Source: an uncultured Clostridia bacterium (GTDB lineage Bacteria; Bacillota; Clostridia; TANB77; CAG-508). Taken from it: 13,005 nt of DNA. The stretch's first letter is position 1. Each line of letters opens with the position of its first letter. The stretch spans positions 1 through 13,005 of the forward strand of contig CANRLA010000039.1 of assembly GCA_947631315.1 (NCBI GenBank), given 5' to 3'. Shown here piece after piece: positions 1 through 4,588 of the stretch. Under the pieces are notes generated by a model that saw only the letters and a list, made by a program, of their open reading frames with translations, did no database searches and was not told where the DNA came from. Position numbers and translations under genes: made by a program.

Positions 1-66
1 TATCGAGTTCGCGACAAATACGCCTCTTGGGACTTTCACCCTAGATTTATGACATGCCCGTCATAC
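1..66 (-). mobile_element. Group II intron, class C-like, 5' end (cut by window edge)
   Basis: Read on the minus strand from 66 towards 1, the sequence starts GTATGACGGGCATG and contains GGGTGAAAGTCCC (36-24). This is the typical start of domain I of bacterial group II introns; the layout (GU-AUG, short stem around GGCAT, then GGGUGARAGUCCC) resembles the 5' end of class C introns such as the Oceanobacillus iheyensis one, recalled from memory. The region is clearly richer in G+C than its surroundings. The first base of the putative intron directly follows the T-rich foot of the veg terminator hairpin (68-103), and class C introns are known to insert behind intrinsic terminators. The 5' end reads GUAUG rather than the usual GUGYG. 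Catalytic domain V, any reverse transcriptase ORF and the 3' end would lie outside the window, so it is unknown whether the intron is intact. Confidence 0.72.
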
Positions 67-103
67 AAAAATAAAAACAACTGTCTCTAGTTGCTTTTAT
101 TTT
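67..103 (-). terminator. veg terminator hairpin
   Basis: Arms 68-82 and 89-103 pair over 15 bp with one G-U pair and a six-base loop (83-88). Both flanks of the stem are T-rich or A-rich, so on the minus strand the 3' arm ends in a TTTTTATTTTT run. It lies 20 bases after the veg stop codon. The putative group II intron begins directly after it. Confidence 0.85.
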
Positions 104-123
104 AGCTTATAAAAATTATTTTT

Positions 124-426
124 TTAGTCTAATGATGTTCTAACTTTTTTAGGAACTTTAACCATTGGTGGAATAAGTGGGCTATAACTTTCTCCATCAA
201 ATACATCAACTTCAACTGTTCTAGTTAGTACATCTTTATATTGGTATGAAACATTTCTTTCGTTTTCTTCATACTTTACCACAAAAATATTAGGGTAAGC
301 CTTTTCTATTGTAGCTTCTTTTTCAAACGATCTACTTCTTCCTAAAGACCCCTTGACAATTATCTTTTGTCCTATCTTATCTTTAATGTCTGATTGTAAA
401 TTTGCAATATCATCTTGGTAAATCAT
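124..426 (-). CDS. veg: Veg family protein
   Basis: A 100-residue protein that aligns by eye along its length with B. subtilis Veg: an N-terminal helix with SDIKDKIGQK, then GSLGRSRSFEKEATIEKAYPNIFVV (split here as GSLGRSRSFEKE and ATIEKAYPNIFVV), then VSYQYKDVLTRTVEV. Veg is a small, highly expressed protein of Firmicutes linked to biofilm matrix gene expression in B. subtilis; its biochemical role is not settled. It has a short C-terminal tail (about residues 80-100) beyond the conserved part. The ATG is preceded by TAGGTG about six bases upstream. It is monocistronic: its own sigma-A promoter lies upstream (457-485) and a strong hairpin follows. The gene family assignment is firm; a role in this organism is inference. 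Confidence 0.88.
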   Translation of the reverse strand: MIYQDDIANLQSDIKDKIGQKIIVKGSLGRSRSFEKEATIEKAYPNIFVVKYEENERNVSYQYKDVLTRTVEVDVFDGESYSPLIPPMVKVPKKVRTSLD

Positions 427-456
427 TTAATCACCTACTTTTCTTATGATGTCTAA

Positions 457-485
457 ATGCTATCAAAATTGTCGAAAAAAGTCAA
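457..485 (-). promoter_or_regulatory. Sigma-A promoter of veg with extended -10
   Basis: Minus strand -35 TTGACT (485-480), 17-bp spacer, -10 TAGCAT (462-457) preceded by TGA, giving an extended -10. The expected transcription start is near 450, about 25 bases before the ATG. The spacer contains a 0A-box-like sequence (470-476). Confidence 0.7.
470..476 (+). promoter_or_regulatory. 0A-box-like site inside the veg promoter
   Basis: TGTCGAA, the seven-base core of the Spo0A binding site, embedded in AATTGTCGAAAAAA. It sits between the -35 and -10 of the veg promoter, a position where binding would be expected to repress. The match is seen; binding is inference. Confidence 0.4.
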
Positions 486-576
486 AGAAAATTATGTCTA
501 TCATTTTCTCGAAATCGAGTATTTTCAACTGTTTTGTGGTAATGTTACAAATATGTTACAATTTGTTTTTCTGCAT

Positions 577-621
577 TAAAAATAGACATAATTTTGTTTT
601 TTAAAATTATGTCTATTTTTA
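577..621 (-). terminator. spoIIQ terminator, 19-bp perfect stem
   Basis: Arms 577-595 and 603-621 are perfectly complementary over 19 bp around a seven-base loop (596-602), eight bases after the spoIIQ stop codon. A T-run lies within the 3' end of the minus-strand stem. The stem core (14 bases) occurs a third time at 488-501. Confidence 0.85.
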
Positions 622-629
622 TAGTAAAC

Positions 630-1559
630 TTATTTTAAATATATATCAGGATTTACATATTCTCCATCTTTTAAAATTTCGAAATGTAAATGACTTCCTT
701 CTGCACTTTCAAACACAGCTGAATTTCCTACGGTTCCTATTGACTGTCCTTGTTCAACTTTATCGCCTTCTTTTACAAATTCTGTACTAAGCAGACTTGA
801 ATATACCGTTTGAAATCCATCACTATGTTCTATTGTTATACTTAAACCATATCTTGGATCTTCTTTTATATATTTTACAGTACCTGACCTTGAGGCCTTT
901 ACTACAGTTGTTTTATCTGCTTTAATGTCTATTCCTCTATGAGTAATCCATTCTTGGAGTGTATTAGAATATTGCAGATTATCTATTGAATAAACAGCTG
1001 ATATTTCTCCTTCTACTGGCATTATAAATTGTTCGTTTGACGCATTTTCATTATCTTGATTTTCTTTATTTTGATTTAATTGTTCTTTCTCTCCATTTGA
1101 ATTAGATTTTACATTTTCTTCATTTTGATTAGATTGTGTGTTATCTCCATCTTGATTAGATTGAGTGTTACCTTCATTTGATTGTGTAGTTGTTGCATTT
1201 TCATTAGATTGTACCACATTTGAATTCTTTTTATCTAAGGAATCTATCTCATTTAATGTATTATTGTTACTTATCTCATTACTATTGCCTTCACGTAGTG
1301 AATTGTCTTCAATTTCATTTAAAGCATTTACTTCATTTTGCATTTTTGAGCTGCTTTGTACCTCATTAATTGTCTTACTCATTTCAGAACTTGCTTGTTC
1401 AATGCTTGAATTTATATTAACTTTTGCTTCTCTAGTAGCCTTTTCTTCATTCATTGAAAGAACTATTGCAATTATTAATAACAATATAGATATTAAAAAT
1501 CCAAAGATACTCCAAGATTTTCTACTAGATATGTTCTTTTTTTCTTCACTTTCCTTCAT
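630..1559 (-). CDS. spoIIQ: SpoIIQ-type M23 (LytM) peptidase-domain protein
   Basis: A 309-residue protein with a basic N-terminus, one membrane helix (about 16-36), a long polar linker (about 37-177) and a C-terminal M23/LytM domain (about 178-309). The linker is rich in Asn, Ser, Gln and Glu with repeats of the type NTQSNQ. The domain keeps the zinc and catalytic residues: H207 and D211 in HRGID, H245 in IEHSDG, and H290/H292 in HLHFE. B. subtilis SpoIIQ lacks the first histidine, whereas Clostridioides difficile SpoIIQ keeps it and binds zinc, so this protein looks like the catalytically competent clostridial form. SpoIIQ is made in the forespore, spans the inner forespore membrane and pairs with SpoIIIAH from the mother cell during engulfment. 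The position after spoIID and the sigma-F-type promoter upstream support SpoIIQ over a generic cell-wall endopeptidase. The ATG follows AGGAGG with five-base spacing. Confidence 0.87.
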   Translation of the reverse strand: MKESEEKKNISSRKSWSIFGFLISILLLIIAIVLSMNEEKATREAKVNINSSIEQASSEMSKTINEVQSSSKMQNEVNALNEIEDNSLREGNSNEISNNNTLNEIDSLDKKNSNVVQSNENATTTQSNEGNTQSNQDGDNTQSNQNEENVKSNSNGEKEQLNQNKENQDNENASNEQFIMPVEGEISAVYSIDNLQYSNTLQEWITHRGIDIKADKTTVVKASRSGTVKYIKEDPRYGLSITIEHSDGFQTVYSSLLSTEFVKEGDKVEQGQSIGTVGNSAVFESAEGSHLHFEILKDGEYVNPDIYLK

Positions 1560-1587
1560 ATATGCCTCCTAAAAAATTTATTAATTA

Positions 1588-1617
1588 AATTATTTCCATT
1601 TTTTAGGCTTATATACA
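1588..1617 (-). promoter_or_regulatory. Sigma-F-type promoter of spoIIQ
   Basis: Minus strand TGTATA (1617-1612), a 14-base spacer, then GGAAATAATT (1597-1588). This fits the B. subtilis sigma-F consensus (W-G-C/T-ATA, N14, GGnRAnAMTW) at every specified position when T is allowed at the third base. The end of the -10 lies 28 bases before the spoIIQ ATG. SpoIIQ is a known sigma-F target in B. subtilis, so motif and gene agree. Sigma-G recognises similar sequences and could also read it. Confidence 0.72.
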
Positions 1618-1668
1618 TATAATAGAAAATTTTTATCTATGGATTAAAAATGTTTTTTCTTTATATTA

Positions 1669-2676
1669 TTAAATATTCACAATTTCAACACCTGTATAAA
1701 AATGTTTTACTATTTCTTCATAATTACTTCCATTTTTCGCCATACTATCTGCTCCAGTTTGGCTCATTCCTACCCCATGACCATATCCAATAACTGAAAA
1801 TACAATGTTTTCTCCGTCTATTTTAAAAGTGAAATTAGTAGACCTTAGTCCAATTAGATTTCTAATTTCAACTCCTGAGAGGTTTATATTTCCTATTCTT
1901 ATAGTTTTTACTCTATTAGATTCTGTATATTCAGTTATCTCTATTGGATTTTCTGCATTATAATCTAGAATTAAATCAGGGTGACTTTCCATAATTTTAT
2001 TTTTTAATTCTTCTTTGGTTAGTATAACTTCTGAGCTATACTGTGAATAAGCATCCTCTCCTGCTGTTTCAACAGATTGGAGATATGGATAATTGGTTCC
2101 TCCCCAAACTCCTGCTGGAGTTTCTGTAAGTCCTCCACTATTTGAATGAAAAAAAGCATCAATTATATTTCCTTCATAAGTAATTACTTTTCCTTTTGTA
2201 GTATTTACTGCCTTCTCTATTTTGCTCCAATTTTCATCTCTTAAATTTTCTTCCCATTTTGCTAACCTATCTTCTTTTGATAACCATGCCTGGCAACATG
2301 CTGAGTCATCACAAATATCTGCATTTTCGTGTTTGCTACTATTAATTATTGTATATAAAGTATAAGTTCTAGCAACTAGAGCTTGTGCATTTAAAGCTTC
2401 TTGTTCAAAATTTGCTGGCATTTCAGCTGATACTACTCCTAAAAGATAAGTATCAAGAGGTAATTCTTCAACTGATTGATCTGCCTTATGTAATAATCTT
2501 ATAGTGGAATGTTGGTTGTAATCATAAGGTTCTTCTATATTAAACTTTTCATTTTCATTATTTTGTGTTCCACTTTTTACTTCTGCATTAGAAAATAAAA
2601 AAGAACGTGAGAAAACTGATGGTATTAAAAATACTAAAATCATAAAAATAATAAATAATAATATACTTTTTTTCAT
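1669..2676 (-). CDS. spoIID: Stage II sporulation protein D, peptidoglycan lytic transglycosylase
   Basis: A 335-residue protein with an N-terminal membrane anchor (about 3-22) and a SpoIID domain from about 55 onward. Visible landmarks are VVSAEMPANFEQEALNAQA (81-99) with the catalytic-type Glu85, a cysteine motif CDDSACC (122-128) as in clostridial SpoIID zinc-binding proteins, HSNSGG (177-182), and YGHGVGMSQTGA (298-309). SpoIID cleaves glycan strands in the septal peptidoglycan from the mother-cell side and, with SpoIIM and SpoIIP, drives engulfment. The ATG overlaps the last base of the sigF stop codon (TAATG), with a modest AGAGG four bases upstream, so translation is probably coupled to sigF. 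In B. subtilis spoIID is a separate sigma-E gene; I found no convincing sigma-E promoter in the sigF 3' end. spoIIQ follows after 109 bases with its own promoter. Confidence 0.93.
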   Translation of the reverse strand: MKKSILLFIIFMILVFLIPSVFSRSFLFSNAEVKSGTQNNENEKFNIEEPYDYNQHSTIRLLHKADQSVEELPLDTYLLGVVSAEMPANFEQEALNAQALVARTYTLYTIINSSKHENADICDDSACCQAWLSKEDRLAKWEENLRDENWSKIEKAVNTTKGKVITYEGNIIDAFFHSNSGGLTETPAGVWGGTNYPYLQSVETAGEDAYSQYSSEVILTKEELKNKIMESHPDLILDYNAENPIEITEYTESNRVKTIRIGNINLSGVEIRNLIGLRSTNFTFKIDGENIVFSVIGYGHGVGMSQTGADSMAKNGSNYEEIVKHFYTGVEIVNI

Positions 2677-3377
2677 TATGCCTCTTTTAATTCCTTACCC
2701 AAATTTTCCAATACTCTTTTTTCTATTCTAGATACCTGAACTTGGCTTATCCCAATTATATCAGCAACTTTTTTTTGAGTTTGACATTTGTAATATCTTA
2801 AAAAAATTATTTTTTTCTCTCTTGGTTCTAAATTATTTATGCATTGTTTTAATGCTAATCTATTTACTATTAATTCTTCATTGTTTTCCTTTGATGAAAG
2901 TCTATCTAAAAGTGGAACTTCTTCATCATTTTCCCTATCATCTAATGACTTAATACTATTTTCTGAATCTAATGCAAGAGCAATTTCTTCTTTGCTTACA
3001 TTAAGTTTTTGTGCTAAACTTTCTATAGTTATGTTTGGATTCATTTTCTGTTCCATATTAATTTTTTTTGATAGTTCTTTGATTTGTCTAGAAATTTTTA
3101 TTGGACCATTATCTCTCAAAAATCTCTTAATTTCTCCTATAATATAAGTTACGGCAAATGTAGATAACATTACATTGTAGCTAAAATCAAATTTTTGAAC
3201 TGCCTTTATAAATCCTATTGCTCCAATCTGATATAAATCATCAAAATCATATCCTCTATTTTCAAACCTTCTAGCAATATTTATAATTAGTCCCTTATTT
3301 TCTAAAACAAGACTATTTAACACATCTCGGTTTCCCGACTGTGCTTCAATTATTTTTTTCCTTAGTTCTTCATCCAT
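2676..3377 (-). CDS. sigF: Forespore RNA polymerase sigma factor sigma-F
   Basis: A 233-residue sigma-70 family protein. Region 2 spans about 22-92 with LVLENKGLIINIARRF and the core-binding motif DDLYQIGAIGFIKAVQKFD (46-64). Region 3 covers about 95-165, and region 4 has LEPREKKIIFLRYYKCQTQ with a helix-turn-helix KKVADIIGISQVQVSRIEK (202-220). Sigma-F and sigma-G are close relatives; the position directly after spoIIAA and spoIIAB in the same order as in B. subtilis decides for sigma-F. It is the first compartment-specific sigma factor, held inactive by SpoIIAB before septation. The ATG has AGGAG six bases upstream, and the spoIIAB stop is 21 bases away, so the three genes form one operon. 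The stop codon overlaps the spoIID start by one base. Confidence 0.95.
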   Translation of the reverse strand: MDEELRKKIIEAQSGNRDVLNSLVLENKGLIINIARRFENRGYDFDDLYQIGAIGFIKAVQKFDFSYNVMLSTFAVTYIIGEIKRFLRDNGPIKISRQIKELSKKINMEQKMNPNITIESLAQKLNVSKEEIALALDSENSIKSLDDRENDEEVPLLDRLSSKENNEELIVNRLALKQCINNLEPREKKIIFLRYYKCQTQKKVADIIGISQVQVSRIEKRVLENLGKELKEA

Positions 3378-3398
3378 AAAGCTCTCCTAGTTTAAAAT

Positions 3399-4022
3399 TT
3401 ATGCTTCTAAAATATTCTTTATGTCATTTTTTATTTTATCTAAGTCTATATTTAGATTACTTTGTTTATTCTCTATATTTTGACTTTCTTCTAGTTCAAA
3501 TTGTTGTTCACTATTACAGTTTTCTGTTTTTTCTTTTACAGCATTTATGTAATCAATTTTTTCCTCATCCATATCATTTTGATTATTTTTTGATGTAATT
3601 TTCTTTTTCAAGAATACCTTAGTACCAAACCCTAATGCTGATTCCACTTTTATTTCGTCCATAAAACTTTCCATAATTGTAAATCCCATTCCTGACCTCT
3701 CTAAATCAGGCTTAGAAGTATAGAGTGGTCTCATTGCCATTTCAACATCCTCTATTCCTTTACCTGTATCTGATATTTCTATTTGTACAGTGTCTAAAAA
3801 TATCTTTGCTTCAATCTTTACTAAGCCATCGCTATCTTCTCCATATCCATGGATTATGCTATTTGTAACAGCCTCTGAAACCGCAGTTTTAATATCTGAA
3901 AGTTCATCTATAGTTGGGTCTAGTTGTGATACAAAAGCTGCAACCGCAACTCTTGCAAAAGCTTCATTACTAGTTTTGCTAGAAAATTCTAGTTTCATTT
4001 CATTATCATATAACCCTTTCAT
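3399..4022 (-). CDS. spoIIAB: Anti-sigma-F factor / serine kinase SpoIIAB with long C-terminal tail
   Basis: The ATG at 4022 is chosen because AGGAG lies about nine bases upstream and the product then begins MKGLYDNEMKLEF, which lines up with B. subtilis SpoIIAB (MKNEMHLEF). The frame is open to 4052, inside spoIIAA. The 207-residue product has the GHKL ATP-binding fold: N box EAVTNSIIHGY (50-60), G1 box DTGKGI (85-90) and lid/G2 ERSGMGFTIM (108-117). SpoIIAB binds and inhibits sigma-F and phosphorylates SpoIIAA with ATP. The family is about 146 residues; the conserved part ends near 142. The remaining 65 residues are a polar, acidic tail (Asn, Glu, Lys rich) ending in a predicted helix (about 192-206). 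The start overlaps the end of spoIIAA by 17 bases. Confidence 0.93.
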   Translation of the reverse strand: MKGLYDNEMKLEFSSKTSNEAFARVAVAAFVSQLDPTIDELSDIKTAVSEAVTNSIIHGYGEDSDGLVKIEAKIFLDTVQIEISDTGKGIEDVEMAMRPLYTSKPDLERSGMGFTIMESFMDEIKVESALGFGTKVFLKKKITSKNNQNDMDEEKIDYINAVKEKTENCNSEQQFELEESQNIENKQSNLNIDLDKIKNDIKNILEA

Positions 4023-4344
4023 TTTTTTCACTCTCCTCATCTTTAATATCAATTATTCTTGAAACTCCACTCATATCAAATATTCTTTTGAGTCTTTTAT
4101 TAACATTGATTATCTCAAATGTTCCTCCTAACATTTTTACTAGCTTATATCTTCCAAGTACCATTCCTATACCTGAACTATCCATAAATTCAATTCCATT
4201 AAAGTCAAATACTACTTTTCTCGGGCTATAAATTTCAATTTCACTGTCTAATTTTCTCCTAATTCTATCTGCTGTATGCTGATCAATTTCTTCTGTAACT
4301 CTCATAGTAAGAGTTCTCGTTTCTTTTTCATAATCTGTAATCAC
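4006..4344 (-). CDS. spoIIAA: Anti-anti-sigma factor SpoIIAA
   Basis: A 112-residue STAS-domain protein. The hallmark FMDSSGIGMVLGRY (53-66) carries the phosphorylation loop; the first Ser of DSSG (S56) corresponds to Ser58 of B. subtilis SpoIIAA. Dephosphorylated by SpoIIE, it binds SpoIIAB and frees sigma-F in the forespore. Other family landmarks are EEIDQHTADRIR and RLKRIFDMSGVSRII. The start is GTG at 4344, with AAGGAGG six bases upstream; the ATG two bases further up leads straight into TGA and cannot be used. It is the first gene of the spoIIA operon and overlaps spoIIAB. spoIIE is not in the window. Confidence 0.94.
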   Translation of the reverse strand: MITDYEKETRTLTMRVTEEIDQHTADRIRRKLDSEIEIYSPRKVVFDFNGIEFMDSSGIGMVLGRYKLVKMLGGTFEIINVNKRLKRIFDMSGVSRIIDIKDEESEKNERVI

Positions 4345-4360
4345 ATTTTCCCTCCTTCTA

Positions 4361-4374
4361 ACTACTTTCGTAGT
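4361..4374 (-). other. Small GAAA-tetraloop hairpin next to the spoIIAA ribosome binding site
   Basis: In the minus-strand transcript ACTAC-GAAA-GTAGT forms a five-base-pair stem closed by a C(GAAA)G tetraloop, three bases before the AAGGAGG of spoIIAA. GNRA loops are unusually stable. It may protect the 5' end or influence ribosome access; either is inference. Confidence 0.4.
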
Positions 4375-4455
4375 TCTTCATTTGTTAATCACTTTTTTAA
4401 AGAATACATTAACTTAAAGTCTTTATTTTTATTAACTAAAAATTTGCATAAAAAA

Positions 4456-4476
4456 AGATTATAATAATTATAATCT
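4456..4476. promoter_or_regulatory. Perfect 21-bp palindrome with two TATAAT motifs upstream of spoIIA
   Basis: Ten-base arms are exactly complementary around one central base. On the minus strand the palindrome contains two TATAAT sequences (4472-4467 and 4463-4458) and is followed by seven T. It could be an operator, a -10 region (TGGAAA at 4495-4490 lies 17 bases upstream of the first TATAAT), or an AT-only terminator-like hairpin. No canonical sigma-H -10 (GAAT) was found between valS and spoIIAA, although sigma-H drives spoIIA in B. subtilis. Confidence 0.35.
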
Positions 4477-4505
4477 CTGTTTCCATTTATTTCCATAGAA
4501 AGTTT

Positions 4506-4531
4506 TGTCGTTTGATAAGAACTTTTCGACA
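4506..4531. promoter_or_regulatory. Pair of inverted 0A-box-like sites upstream of spoIIA
   Basis: 4525-4531 read on the minus strand is TGTCGAA, an exact 0A-box core, within TTTTTTGTCGAAAAG. 4506-4512 on the plus strand is TGTCGTT, one base off the second half of the core. Together they make an inverted repeat, TTTTGTCG and CGACAAAA. The sites lie about 11 and 30 bases upstream of a possible -35 (4495-4490). In B. subtilis Spo0A-P activates spoIIA from upstream 0A boxes, so location and motif agree. The 4525-4531 box touches the T-tract of the valS terminator. Confidence 0.45.
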
Positions 4532-4560
4532 AAAAAACACTCCATTTGCGAAGTGTTTTT
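4531..4560 (-). terminator. valS terminator
   Basis: Arms 4533-4541 and 4552-4560 pair perfectly over nine base pairs around a ten-base loop. On the minus strand the stem is followed by a T-run. It begins 28 bases after the valS stop codon and separates valS from the spoIIA operon. An A-run on the other side means it could also work in the opposite direction. Confidence 0.85.
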
Positions 4561-4588
4561 TATCTTATATCTATTTCTACTAATTTAT

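Noticed and set aside
1070..1215. Repeats resembling a tandem repeat or CRISPR-like array
   Set aside because: The repeats are in frame in spoIIQ and encode the Asn/Gln/Ser linker; unit length and spacing are irregular.
1165..1572. 135-codon open frame on the plus strand opposite spoIIQ
   Set aside because: It lies wholly opposite a well-supported gene; its openness follows from the low-complexity linker codons. No ribosome site and no recognisable product.
2677..2820. Sigma-E promoter for spoIID inside the 3' end of sigF
   Set aside because: AGATATT at about 2792 resembles a -35, but nothing like CATACANT follows at the right distance.
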